Shown here: piece by piece, positions 9,013-17,647 of the stretch | Layout of the letters: every line of letters begins with the position of its first letter | Position numbering within the stretch: the first letter of the stretch is position 1 | Assembly (NCBI RefSeq): GCF_007997005.1 | Contig: NZ_VOSL01000148.1 | Coordinates: 1 to 64,000 of the forward strand | DNA from: Lujinxingia vulgaris | GTDB lineage: Bacteria > Myxococcota_A > Bradymonadia > Bradymonadales > Bradymonadaceae | DNA length: 64,000 nucleotides | Reading direction: 5' to 3' | Translations under genes and position numbers: made by a program | Notes under the pieces: generated by a model | The model's database searches: none | What the model was told of the DNA's origin: nothing | The model's input: only the letters and a program-made list of their open reading frames with translations

Positions 9013-9891
9013 GTGGAGATCATCTCCAGCATCAGCGCGCTGCGCCACGCGCGGGGCGCGCTCAAGGGCTCCGTCGCCCTGGTGCCCACCATGGGGTATC
9101 TGCATGAAGGGCACCTCGCCCTGATGCGCCAGGCGCGCCAGCGCTGCGACCACCTCATCGTGAGCATCTTCGTCAACCCCACCCAGTTTGCCCCCGGCGA
9201 AGATCTCGACCGCTACCCGCGCGACCCCGAAGGCGACGCTGAAAAATGCCGCCAGCTCGGCTGCGAGCTGCTCTTTATGCCCGACACCTCGCAGATCTAC
9301 GCCCCGGATCACAGCACCCGCGTAGAAGTCAGCGAGCTCGACCAGACCCTCTGCGGCCCCAACCGCCCCGACCATTTTGTGGGCGTGACCACCATCGTCA
9401 CCAAGCTCTTCAACCTCACCGGCCCCGATGTCGCGGTCTTTGGCGAGAAGGACTTTCAGCAGCTGGCGATCGTGCGCAAGATGGTCGCCGACCTCAATGT
9501 TCCGGTGGAGGTCGTCGGCGTGCCCACAGTACGCGAGCCTGACGGGCTGGCCCTCTCCAGCCGCAACCGCTACTTAAGCGCGGAGGAGCGCCGCCAGGCG
9601 CCGGCCATCGCCCGCGCCCTCGTCAGCGCACAGCGCGCCTGGCAGGATGGAGAACGTCGCGCCGCCAACCTCCTGGAGCGCGCCCACAACGCGCTCGCAG
9701 AGGCGGCTGATCTTCGCCCCGAATACGTGCAGCTCGTCCACCCTGACACCCTGCGCGCCTACGCCCCCGACGACGATCTGAGCCAGAAACCCGCACACCT
9801 GGCCATCGCCGCGCGTCTGGGGCAAACTCGCCTCATCGATAACCTGCGTCTGGACCGCCCCCTGCCCCCCGGCCCTCTGGAGACGATCTGA
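9013..9891 (+). CDS. panC: Pantothenate synthetase
   Basis: PanC joins pantoate and beta-alanine with ATP through a pantoyl-adenylate. The 292-residue protein has the nucleotidyltransferase HIGH-like motif in PTMGYLHEGH, the pantoate-site segment NPTQFAPGEDLDRYPR, VFGEKDFQQLAIVRKMV and the KMSKS-like ALSSRNRYLS. It starts with GTG at 9013 with an AAGGATC ribosome site. It forms an operon with panB, and the lipoprotein gene begins 2 bases after its stop. Confidence 0.97.
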   Translation: MEIISSISALRHARGALKGSVALVPTMGYLHEGHLALMRQARQRCDHLIVSIFVNPTQFAPGEDLDRYPRDPEGDAEKCRQLGCELLFMPDTSQIYAPDHSTRVEVSELDQTLCGPNRPDHFVGVTTIVTKLFNLTGPDVAVFGEKDFQQLAIVRKMVADLNVPVEVVGVPTVREPDGLALSSRNRYLSAEERRQAPAIARALVSAQRAWQDGERRAANLLERAHNALAEAADLRPEYVQLVHPDTLRAYAPDDDLSQKPAHLAIAARLGQTRLIDNLRLDRPLPPGPLETI

Positions 9892-9893
9892 TC

Positions 9894-10601
9894 ATGGACA
9901 CGCGCCTGCCCCACGCCCTTCTCGTGACCACCCTCGCCCTGAGCGCCCCGGCCCTGCTGGGCGCCTGCGGTGACGACCCGGTGGAGATCGCCCCGCAAGA
10001 TCGCTGCGCCGAAGATGACTTGAGTGCCTATGTGCGCGCCACCATCGAGGGCGCTGAAAGCACCACCCGGATCGATCTTCCCCGCGCCACCATCGAAGGC
10101 GCGATCAGCGCCGAGGGCATCCTCGTCAACCTGGGCCCGCGCCCCCTCCCTGACGGCAGCGGACAGGCCGACCTGATCCTCAACCTCGCCGACAGCCGCA
10201 GCGCCGAGAACCTCATCGACGCGCTCAGCGACCGCACGCTCGAAGGGCCGGTCGTCTTGCAGGTCGTCGACGCCACTGAGGCTGTCACCGGCAGTGAGGG
10301 CCGCACCGACCTGGAGCGCTTCGAGTGCACCGTCGACCAGGACACCGTCTGCGTGCAGCTCGGGTATGATGTCAGCGAGAACGAGACCCTCGACGATGAC
10401 GATCGCTTCGTCTACCACGGCCAGAGCGGCACGGTGACCATCGAGAGCTTCGACAACCGCACCGCCACCATGCGCGCGGACTTCGAGCTGACCCTGGGTC
10501 AGAATATGCTGGGCTTTCAGGACACCTCCTCCGGCGACCTGGCCGGCTGCCTTCAGCCGAGCTACTCCCTGGGCAGCGGCGGCCGTTTCCCGCTCGAATG
10601 A
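9894..10601 (+). CDS. Lipoprotein of unknown function
   Basis: This 235-residue protein has a lipoprotein signal (lipobox LLGAC, C25) followed by GDD, an acidic +2 region usual for exported lipoproteins here. The mature part is acidic with alternating beta-strand patterns and two cysteines in CTVDQDTVC, probably a disulfide. I do not recognise a family. It begins 2 bases after panC, so it is probably translated from the same message, although there is no evident link to CoA synthesis. Confidence 0.7.
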   Translation: MDTRLPHALLVTTLALSAPALLGACGDDPVEIAPQDRCAEDDLSAYVRATIEGAESTTRIDLPRATIEGAISAEGILVNLGPRPLPDGSGQADLILNLADSRSAENLIDALSDRTLEGPVVLQVVDATEAVTGSEGRTDLERFECTVDQDTVCVQLGYDVSENETLDDDDRFVYHGQSGTVTIESFDNRTATMRADFELTLGQNMLGFQDTSSGDLAGCLQPSYSLGSGGRFPLE

Positions 10602-10654
10602 ACGCACGATGGCCCGTGCGGCGATCCGCCGCGCGCCCGCTCCAGATGGCTACC

Positions 10655-10683
10655 TTGACAGCATCTTGTGGCGTGACTAAAAA
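10655..10683 (+). promoter_or_regulatory. Sigma70-type promoter of fadR-etfBA
   Basis: A consensus TTGACA at 10655-10660 is separated by 17 bases from TAAAAA at 10678-10683. Transcription should begin inside the FadR operator that directly follows. The -10 box is only a partial match. Confidence 0.6.
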
Positions 10684-10685
10684 AC

Positions 10686-10703
10686 TGAATGGGCATTCAT
10701 TCA
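10686..10703. promoter_or_regulatory. FadR-type operator
   Basis: TGAATGGGCATTCATTCA closely matches the site reported for Bacillus subtilis FadR (YsiA), TGAATGAMTANTCATTCA: both half-sites are present with one mismatch in the left arm. It sits right after the -10 box and 43 bases before the fadR start, a position that would block transcription and give autorepression. Confidence 0.7.
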
Positions 10704-10745
10704 GCGTCGCTCACGCCCGTTCATCCCTTACGAGATCTGGTCTCT

Positions 10746-11372
10746 ATGGCAGATTCTGAAAAGCAGCGCGGCAGCAACGAGAAACGCGAGCGCATCTTAG
10801 AAGGCGCGCTGCGCGCGTTTGCCAAAAAAGGCTTCTACAACACCCGTGTCTCCGAGATCGCCAGCGAGGCCGGGGTCGCCGATGGCACGATCTACCTGTA
10901 CTTCAAGAACAAAGATGACCTGCTCATCTCCCTCTTCGAAGACCGCATGGAGTGGATCATTGCCCGCCTGCAGACCGAGCTCGACGCGGTCCAGGGCAGC
11001 GTGATTGAGCGCATCAAAGCCTTTGTGCACCTGCACTTCCGGCTGGCGGTCGAAGACCGCGATCTGGCCGAGTTCATCACCGTCGAGCTGCGCCAGAGCG
11101 CAAAGTTTGTCAAAGAGTATAAAAACCCCAAGTTTGCCGATTATCTGAAGATCCTTCAGAGCCTGATTGACCAGGGCCAGAATGAGGGCATCTTCCGCAC
11201 CGACCTGGACAGCAGGCTCGTCGGCCGCGCGCTCTTCGGCGCGCTCGATGAAGTCCTCTTGCAGTTCACGCTCTCGCGCAGCGCCCCCACCGACGTCAAG
11301 GACGAGGCCGAACAGATCTCGACGATGATCATCGACGGGCTGATTGTGCGCGAACACCCCACGATGGATTAA
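10746..11372 (+). CDS. fadR: TetR-family fatty acid degradation regulator, FadR (YsiA) type
   Basis: This is a 208-residue TetR-family repressor. The N-terminal helix-turn-helix covers residues 15-62, and the segment VADGTIYLYFKNKDDLLISLFEDRM is almost that of B. subtilis FadR/YsiA. The C-terminal part (HLHFRLAVEDRDLAEFITVELRQS) matches the ligand domain of the same family, which binds long-chain acyl-CoA and then releases DNA. The ATG at 10746 is chosen because longer starts add unrelated residues. An operator like that of YsiA overlaps its own promoter and etfB-etfA follow, as in the Bacillus fad operon. The ortholog call rests on sequence and context together. Confidence 0.88.
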   Translation: MADSEKQRGSNEKRERILEGALRAFAKKGFYNTRVSEIASEAGVADGTIYLYFKNKDDLLISLFEDRMEWIIARLQTELDAVQGSVIERIKAFVHLHFRLAVEDRDLAEFITVELRQSAKFVKEYKNPKFADYLKILQSLIDQGQNEGIFRTDLDSRLVGRALFGALDEVLLQFTLSRSAPTDVKDEAEQISTMIIDGLIVREHPTMD

Positions 11373-11403
11373 CCACCCTTACTCCCCTTTAAGGAGGCTG
11401 AAC

Positions 11404-12150
11404 GTGAAGATTCTCACGACTGTTAAGCGGGTCACCGACCCGGACATGAAGGTCAAGATCAAGCCCGACCAGAGCGGCGTTGTCACCGACGGCGTCGAGT
11501 ACAAGATGAACTCCTTTGACGAGTACGGCGTCGAAGAAGCCATCAAGCTCAAAGAAGCGCACGGCGGCGAGATCGTGGTGGTCTCGGTGGGCCCCTCGGC
11601 GGCCACCAAAGAGATCCGCACGGCGATGGCCATGGGCGCCGACCGCGGCATCCTGGTCGAGACCGACGAAGATCTCGACAGCGACGCGGTCGCCCGCGTG
11701 CTCGCTGAAGTCATTCGCCGCGAGTCCCCCGACATCGTCGTGATGGGCAAGCAGGCCGTCGACAGCGACCGCAACCAGACCGGTCAGATCCTGGCGTCCT
11801 ACCTGGACTACCCCCAGGCCACCTTCGCCTACAGCCTGGAAGTCGCCGATGGCTGGGCCACCGTCGGTCGTGAAGTCGACGGCGGCACCGCCACCAAGCG
11901 CGTCAAGCTGCCGGCGATCGTCACCGCCGACCTGCGCCTCAATGAGCCGCGCTACGCCAGCCTCCCGGGCATCATGAAGGCCAAGCGCAAGCCGCTTGAG
12001 ACCCTCTCGCCCTCCGACCTGGGCGTGGACACGGCCAACAAGGTCAACGTCCTGCTCTTTGAAGCCCCCGAGGAGCGCGAAGCTGGCGAAATCGTTGAGG
12101 ATATCGACACCCTCATCGACCGCCTCAAGAACAAGGCCAAGGTCCTCTAA
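11404..12150 (+). CDS. etfB: Electron transfer flavoprotein, beta subunit
   Basis: EtfB with EtfA carries electrons from acyl-CoA dehydrogenases to ETF:quinone oxidoreductase. The 248-residue protein shows the family pattern: KRVTDPDMKVKI, NSFDEYGVEEAIKLKE, AMAMGADRGILVE and DSDRNQTGQILA. It starts with GTG at 11404 preceded by a strong AAGGAGG. It lies 31 bases after fadR and 85 bases before etfA, so the three should form one FadR-controlled unit. No acyl-CoA dehydrogenase is in the window. Confidence 0.96.
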   Translation: MKILTTVKRVTDPDMKVKIKPDQSGVVTDGVEYKMNSFDEYGVEEAIKLKEAHGGEIVVVSVGPSAATKEIRTAMAMGADRGILVETDEDLDSDAVARVLAEVIRRESPDIVVMGKQAVDSDRNQTGQILASYLDYPQATFAYSLEVADGWATVGREVDGGTATKRVKLPAIVTADLRLNEPRYASLPGIMKAKRKPLETLSPSDLGVDTANKVNVLLFEAPEEREAGEIVEDIDTLIDRLKNKAKVL

Positions 12151-12235
12151 GACGCCCCCTCCCCTGGCCGCCTGTGCCGGGTGAGCGCGCAAGGATCTCC
12201 ACTGGTTTTTACCTTTTTGCATGTGAGGAACCCCC

Positions 12236-13201
12236 ATGGCCAACGTACTCGTTGTCGCCGAACATCTCGACGGGAAGCTTCGTAAAGTGACCCTCCCCAC
12301 CATCACCTTTGCCAGCCAGGCCGCAGCCCTGACCGGCGGTGAGGTTCACGTGCTCGTGCTGGGTAACGGCGTCGACGCCGTCGCCGGCGAAGTCGCCAAG
12401 TACGGCGTGAGCAAGGTGCACTACGCCAACAGCCCCGTCTTCGAAAACTACCTGGCCGAGACCTACGCCCCGGCCGTGGTCAAAGCTGCCCAAGCCATCG
12501 GCGCCACCGTGGTCGCCGCCCCGTCGAGCACCACCGGCAAGGACCTCCTGCCGCGCGTGGCCGCCAGGCTCGACGCCGGCATGGTCTCCGACGCCATCGC
12601 CGTCTTCGACGATGGTGGCATCAAGTTCCGCCGTCCGCTCTGGGCCGGTAACGTCCTGACCACCGTCGAAGTGGTGACCCCGGTCAAGGTCGTCTCCGTG
12701 CGTACCACCGACTTCGAAGCCCCGGCCGAAGGCGACGCCGCCTCCGTCGAGGCCTTTGACGCCGGCGTGGCCGCCTCTGAGACCGCGGAGTTCGTCTCCT
12801 TCGATCAGGTCAAGAGCGAGCGCCCCGAGCTCACCGATGCGGCCGTGGTCGTCGCCGGTGGTCGCGGCCTCAAATCTGGCGAGAACTTCCAGATGATCAT
12901 GGACCTTGCCGACACCCTGGGCGGTGCCGTCGGCGCCAGCCGCGCGGCCGTCGACAGCGGCTACGCCCCCAACGACTGGCAGATCGGCCAGACCGGTAAG
13001 GTCGTCGCCCCGGATCTCTACTTCGCCGTGGCCATCAGCGGTGCCATCCAGCACCTGGCCGGCATGAAGGGCTCCAAGACCATCGTGGCGATCAACAAAG
13101 ACGCCGACGCCCCCATCTTCCAGGTCGCCGACTTCGGCCTGGTGGGCGACGCCTTCGAGATCGTCCCGGCGCTTACCGAGAAGCTCAAGTCCATCGTGTG
13201 A
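12236..13201 (+). CDS. etfA: Electron transfer flavoprotein, alpha subunit
   Basis: EtfA holds the FAD of the electron transfer flavoprotein. The 321 residues include the N-terminal domain and the C-terminal FAD-binding domain, with [36 protein letters not shown] and [12 protein letters not shown] at the expected places. Its length is normal. It follows etfB and is closed by a strong terminator, ending the fadR-etfB-etfA operon. Confidence 0.96.
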   Translation: MANVLVVAEHLDGKLRKVTLPTITFASQAAALTGGEVHVLVLGNGVDAVAGEVAKYGVSKVHYANSPVFENYLAETYAPAVVKAAQAIGATVVAAPSSTTGKDLLPRVAARLDAGMVSDAIAVFDDGGIKFRRPLWAGNVLTTVEVVTPVKVVSVRTTDFEAPAEGDAASVEAFDAGVAASETAEFVSFDQVKSERPELTDAAVVVAGGRGLKSGENFQMIMDLADTLGGAVGASRAAVDSGYAPNDWQIGQTGKVVAPDLYFAVAISGAIQHLAGMKGSKTIVAINKDADAPIFQVADFGLVGDAFEIVPALTEKLKSIV

Positions 13202-13267
13202 TGTGAGCTTCGAGCAGGCGGCCTTGAGCCGCCTGCGGGGAGCATCCCCGCGATGTTCTTCAAAAAA

Positions 13268-13291
13268 GGCCGCCCGGAGCGTCGGGCGGCC
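13268..13291 (-). terminator. Leftward terminator for the Usp gene
   Basis: GGCCGCCCG at 13268-13276 pairs with 13283-13291. On the minus strand the hairpin is followed by six T residues (complement of 13262-13267). It is the inner of two back-to-back terminators between etfA and the Usp gene. Confidence 0.75.
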
Positions 13292-13293
13292 AT

Positions 13294-13329
13294 AAAAAAA
13301 CCGCGCTCCGGTCGGAGCGCGGTTTTTTT
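13294..13329 (+). terminator. Strong bidirectional terminator after etfA
   Basis: CCGCGCTCCG at 13301-13310 pairs with 13313-13322 around a 2-base loop. It has seven A residues before and seven T residues after, so it can stop both the etf transcript and the opposing Usp transcript. Confidence 0.9.
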
Positions 13330-13373
13330 GTGTGCCATCGAGCTTCGAGAGACCTGCTCCCCTCCCGAGGCGC

Positions 13374-14345
13374 TCAGTCGTCCCGGGTCAGCGGCGTGGT
13401 CTGCGCCGCCGGAGGTACCACCATCACGTGGCAGCTGGCGCGACGCGCCACCGCTTCGGCCACCGTGCCCAGCCCGCCACCGCCGGCGCTGGAGCGCGCG
13501 CCGATCACCACCAGATCCGCATCGCTCTCGTAGGCGCGACGCACGATCTCGGCGGCCGGCTCCCCGCTCTCCACCCGCGTGGTGTCGGTGAGCTTTCGGG
13601 CCTGATCCCGTTGCGGGAAGGGAACCTCCACTGCCTCAACCGTACGCTCAAAGAGCGCCTCAATCTTGCCTTTGAGACGCCCGCGGGCCTGACGCTCATC
13701 GAACTTCACCTGGCTCTTTAGGAGCCCGGCGCTGTCGGCGGCCAGTGGCGAGGGCAGCACAAAGAGCAGCTCCAGCTCGCAGCCGTGTTGCAGAGCCATG
13801 CCCAGCGCAACCTCCAACACCCCGGCGCTGGTCGGCTCCAGGTCGAGCGCCACCACAATGCGCTTAAGCTGCGGGCGAGGATCATGCTGGCGCACCAGAA
13901 TCACCGGCCGACTCGAGGTCTGTAAGACGCGCCGCGCCGTCGCCCCCAGCCCCTCCGAGACCAGGCCGCTCTCGCCATACGCCCCCATCACGATGGCTTC
14001 CACGTCAAAGCGGGAGGTCCACTCGCTGACGACCTGCCGGCTCGGCCCGATCTCGACCACCGGCTCCGAGACCAGCCGGCGGCGCAGCTTATCGTCGATC
14101 TCAAAGCTGCGCTCCAGCTCGGCGCGGGCCTCCTCCACAAGCTCCGCCTCAAAGGCCCGATCGTCCTCGCCCAGCGCCGCATAAGGGAAGAGCACCCGGC
14201 GCATGTAGGGGGCCATCGGCTCCAGCGCATGCCCCAGCTGCACGCGCGCCGGGCTCTCGCCGCCCAGCGATTTTGCGAGCGCGAGCGCGCTTCGGCTGAA
14301 GTTTGAAAAGTCCAGAGGGACCAACACCTGTTCGACGCGGTACAT
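13374..14345 (-). CDS. Tandem universal stress protein (two UspA domains)
   Basis: This 323-residue cytoplasmic protein has two UspA folds in tandem. Domain 1 starts [24 protein letters not shown] and ends [35 protein letters not shown]-like; domain 2 starts [20 protein letters not shown] and ends [32 protein letters not shown]. Both C-terminal halves keep the G-2x-G-9x-G-S/T-like nucleotide motif, so ATP binding is likely. Such tandem Usps act in stress survival. It converges on etfA with shared terminators. Confidence 0.88.
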   Translation of the reverse strand: MYRVEQVLVPLDFSNFSRSALALAKSLGGESPARVQLGHALEPMAPYMRRVLFPYAALGEDDRAFEAELVEEARAELERSFEIDDKLRRRLVSEPVVEIGPSRQVVSEWTSRFDVEAIVMGAYGESGLVSEGLGATARRVLQTSSRPVILVRQHDPRPQLKRIVVALDLEPTSAGVLEVALGMALQHGCELELLFVLPSPLAADSAGLLKSQVKFDERQARGRLKGKIEALFERTVEAVEVPFPQRDQARKLTDTTRVESGEPAAEIVRRAYESDADLVVIGARSSAGGGGLGTVAEAVARRASCHVMVVPPAAQTTPLTRDD

Positions 14346-14456
14346 CTATACTGCCTCAACGCTTGCGCCGCCTTTACAGCAGGCGGCGCAGCCTCATTCT
14401 TTGCTGGAGATCCGCGCGCCGCTGGCGCGCGGGCGGCCTCTCATCGGGCCAGGCAC

Positions 14457-15053
14457 TCAGAGCTGATCGAAGGTATCCGGCTGACCATCACCGGTGGTAT
14501 CCCAGCCGATACGCGCCTGCTCGCCATTCTCGTAGTATTCCCAGACGTTGGGTCGACCGTCGCCGTCTTCGTCGCGCTCGACGCGAAGCAGACGCTCCTC
14601 GCTGTCGTAGAACTTCTCGATCGGAAAACTGCCGTCAAACCCCATCGTCAGCAGCCGACGGGTCACCTTTCCTTTCTCATAAAAGGTGACCATGTCGATG
14701 CGCCCGTCGAGGTCCAGGTCCATCTCTTCTTCGATGACCTCTTCGGCCTCATTGTAGTGCTGCCAGAGGTCGACCTGCCCGTTGAAGCTCAGGTCGCGCT
14801 CCACACGCACCAGACGCCCCTGCGCGTCGCGCAAGACCCACTGGTCGGGGGTGTCATCACCGTTGAGATCGGCCAGCTCCGGGGTGAGCCCGGCGCGCGA
14901 GAGATTGCCCCCGCGGGCGCGCTGCCCACTGAGCGTGGCAGGCCCCTCATCGGCGACCTCGGCCTCTTTGGAGCCGGCACAACCGACCACACCCCCGAGG
15001 AAGGTGGCCCCGATTAGCGCGATCACGAGCAGCTGTAAAAAGGGCTTTTTCAA
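14457..15053 (-). CDS. Lipoprotein with Asp-rich calcium-loop-like repeats
   Basis: This is a predicted lipoprotein of 198 residues. A TTG at 15053 preceded by GAGAG gives a compact signal (KKPFLQLLVIALIG...) with lipobox GVVGC and C25; an ATG at 15134 is the longer alternative. The mature part repeats a unit with DLNGDDTPDQW, DLDLDGRIDMV, DEDGDGRPNVW and TTGDGQPDTF, the D-x-D/N-x-D-G pattern of dockerin or EF-hand-like calcium loops that recurs in many myxobacterial surface proteins. It lies downstream of the fused spermidine-synthase-like gene on the same strand with a gap of about 105 bases. Its function is unknown. Confidence 0.65.
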   Translation of the reverse strand: MKKPFLQLLVIALIGATFLGGVVGCAGSKEAEVADEGPATLSGQRARGGNLSRAGLTPELADLNGDDTPDQWVLRDAQGRLVRVERDLSFNGQVDLWQHYNEAEEVIEEEMDLDLDGRIDMVTFYEKGKVTRRLLTMGFDGSFPIEKFYDSEERLLRVERDEDGDGRPNVWEYYENGEQARIGWDTTGDGQPDTFDQL

Positions 15054-15158
15054 GCGTCTCTCACTTATCAACAGGGTGATCTCTGGCACCGTACACAACC
15101 CCCGCCTTCTAGCAGATGGCCGGGGCGAAGACAACGGCCCGGCCGCAGAAGGAAGCGC

Positions 15159-17411
15159 TCAGCGCCGCCAGGCGCTGAGCACGTTGGCGTGGTCATCCGT
15201 CCACACCAGCGCAGGCCCGGTGGAGGTCCGCCAACGGGCCTCAATCGCCTCCAGCGCCTCGATCTTTGCCGCATCACGCGTCATCACAGCCCAGGTCGAG
15301 CTCTGCCGCCCGCTGGCGAGCTCAGCGTCGCTCAACTCCAGGTCATCCCAGAGGCGCAGCTCCAGCCCGTGAGCCTCGGCCAAACCGCGCAGCACCGGCT
15401 CCAGGTCGAAGTAGCGATTGGAGATGTGCACCGCCACCACCCCGCCCTCTTGCACTTTCGTAAGGTACATCTCAAACGCCTCCACGGTGAGCAGGTGAAT
15501 CGGAATCGCGTCGGAGCTAAACGCATCGACGATCATCATCCCGTAAGGCGCCACCTCATCCTGCTCCAGCTGAATGCGAGCATCCCCCACCACATAACGC
15601 AGCGCGCTAGCCTGAGAGCGCGACACCGGCCCAAAACGCCGGGCCACCTCCACCACCGTGGGATCGAGCTCATAAAAGGTCATCTGATCGGTAGGCCGCG
15701 CATAGCAGGCGTGCGCCCCCAGCCCCAGCCCCAGCACCGCGATACGCGGCGAGAGCGCCGAGCGCTGATAGAGCTCAAAGATCGCCCCGGTCGGCCCCTG
15801 GGGGTGGTAGTAGGCCAGTGGCGAGCAACCCTCCTCATCTTTGATGGCCTGCCCGTGCACCGTGCCCCCGTGCATCATCTGGTAAAGGTGCGGCGTCTCC
15901 ACCATCTGCACCGTCCCGAAAAACGAGCGCTCCTTGAAGACGACCTGCCCCAGCGTGCCTCCAAAAAACGACGACGCCACCAGCACCCCCATCAACCCCA
16001 GCCCCAGCCTGCGCGGCCGCTCCACCTGACTGTAGGCCACCACCGCCGGGATCCCGAAGAAGACCACCGCCGTGGCCTGGCTCATCGCCACATCAAGGCG
16101 CTCCAGCGTGACCATGCTCACCACCATCAACGCCGTGGCCACCACCGGGGCGGCTTGTTTCCACCGGCGCTCCGGGTCGGCCTTGTCGGCAAAGGACTGC
16201 GGACGCAACGCACACGCCACAATGATCATCAGCGGGTACTCCCAGACCCGATCAAAGACCATCGGCGCCACCAGCGAGTTGAACACCCCGCCCAGCAGCC
16301 CCCCGATCGACATGTAGAGATAGAAGCTCGTCAGGTGCGCGGCCGCAGGCCGTGCCGCCGCAAGCCTCCCGTGCACCATCACCGCCGCCATCCCGAAGAA
16401 GACAAGATGCAGCGGCAGAAGCAACCACGCCGGATGCGTCGCCCCCATAATCCACGCCACAAGCAGCGCCGTGCCGATCAAACTCATCACGCGCCCGATC
16501 CCCGAGAGGTTCAGGCGCCAGGCCGAAAACACCACGATGAACGAGCCCGTGTACATCGCCAGCGGGATCACCCACAATAGCGGAAACGCCGCCACATCGG
16601 TGCTGATATACGTGGTCACCCCCAGCATCAGGCTGGAGGGCACAAAGGCATAAAGCGTCCACAACCCCTTCTGACGCACATCCACCGGGGCCCCTGACGC
16701 GTCTTCAGCCTCGCCAGGGCCCCACGCCGACAACCGGCCTCGCTCCGGCTCAACGTCGAGGGCCCCCACGTCCGCGGGTGCCACCTCGGGCGCAGGCGAC
16801 GCGGCCCGATAACCCGGTGAGCTCTTGAGCGTGACCACCCCGCAGACCAGAAGCAGCATCACCAGCACCCCGAAGCTGCCACTCCACAACGAGGCCTGGG
16901 CGCTCACGCCAAAGACCGGCTCCACCAGCAGCGGATAGCCCAAAAGCGCCAGCAGACTCCCCCCGTTACTCGCCGCATACAAAAAATAAGGATCGGAGGA
17001 GCGTCGGTGATTCAGCCGGGCAAACCAGGCCTGAATCAAGGGTGAGGTTGTCGAGAGCGCCAGAAAGGGAAGCCCCGCCCCCAGCCCCAGCGCCGCCAGC
17101 AACCAGAGGTTGGGGTGCGAGTTTAAGAGCGGGCTGCTCAGCGCCATGCGATCCATGCTCAGCGGCAGCGCCACAAGCGCCGCCACCAGGAGCAGCGCGT
17201 GCACGAGAAGTTGCGGCAGCGCCCGCAGGCGCGAGACGCCGTGGGCCCAGAGATACCCCAGCAGCAACACCGCCTGAAAGAACATCATGCAGGTGTTCCA
17301 CACCCCGGGCGTGCCTCCCAGCGAGGGTAGCAGCATCTTGCCGGCCATCGGCTGGACCATAAAGAGCAGGAGCGCGCTCAGAAAGATCGTGAGTGTAAAC
17401 AAAAAGACCAC
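15159..17411 (-). CDS. Fused multi-pass membrane / spermidine synthase-like protein
   Basis: This 750-residue protein has about a dozen membrane helices in residues 1-490 (MFS-like region typical of the fused MFS/spermidine synthase group) and a C-terminal Rossmann domain like polyamine aminopropyltransferases. The latter shows the AdoMet-type loop VLGLGLGAHA, the acidic strand end FYELDPTVVEVAR, GDARIQL and DAFSSDAIPIHLLTVEAF. In this group the substrate is usually unproven and polyamine synthesis should not be assumed. A linker rich in Pro/Glu lies near residues 210-250. A lipoprotein gene follows on the same strand. Confidence 0.85.
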   Translation of the reverse strand: MVFLFTLTIFLSALLLFMVQPMAGKMLLPSLGGTPGVWNTCMMFFQAVLLLGYLWAHGVSRLRALPQLLVHALLLVAALVALPLSMDRMALSSPLLNSHPNLWLLAALGLGAGLPFLALSTTSPLIQAWFARLNHRRSSDPYFLYAASNGGSLLALLGYPLLVEPVFGVSAQASLWSGSFGVLVMLLLVCGVVTLKSSPGYRAASPAPEVAPADVGALDVEPERGRLSAWGPGEAEDASGAPVDVRQKGLWTLYAFVPSSLMLGVTTYISTDVAAFPLLWVIPLAMYTGSFIVVFSAWRLNLSGIGRVMSLIGTALLVAWIMGATHPAWLLLPLHLVFFGMAAVMVHGRLAAARPAAAHLTSFYLYMSIGGLLGGVFNSLVAPMVFDRVWEYPLMIIVACALRPQSFADKADPERRWKQAAPVVATALMVVSMVTLERLDVAMSQATAVVFFGIPAVVAYSQVERPRRLGLGLMGVLVASSFFGGTLGQVVFKERSFFGTVQMVETPHLYQMMHGGTVHGQAIKDEEGCSPLAYYHPQGPTGAIFELYQRSALSPRIAVLGLGLGAHACYARPTDQMTFYELDPTVVEVARRFGPVSRSQASALRYVVGDARIQLEQDEVAPYGMMIVDAFSSDAIPIHLLTVEAFEMYLTKVQEGGVVAVHISNRYFDLEPVLRGLAEAHGLELRLWDDLELSDAELASGRQSSTWAVMTRDAAKIEALEAIEARWRTSTGPALVWTDDHANVLSAWRR

Positions 17412-17647
17412 TTCAACCTCGCAAACCCCTTAAGGGGGACGCCTCTTGCCACCGACACCGGCCTCATCCGTTTCGCCCCCAGACTAGAGCGCTGCCCTTC
17501 CCCCGTCGAGCCTGCCGGACGGCCAGAGGTTTGCTTCACGTCCCACACTGTACTACAACCACAATGATACCCTCGGACCGCCGCGTGCCCGCCTCAATGA
17601 CCCGATGTCTCTCGCGATTTGCGCGCGCATCTTCTCTGGATTCCCTT

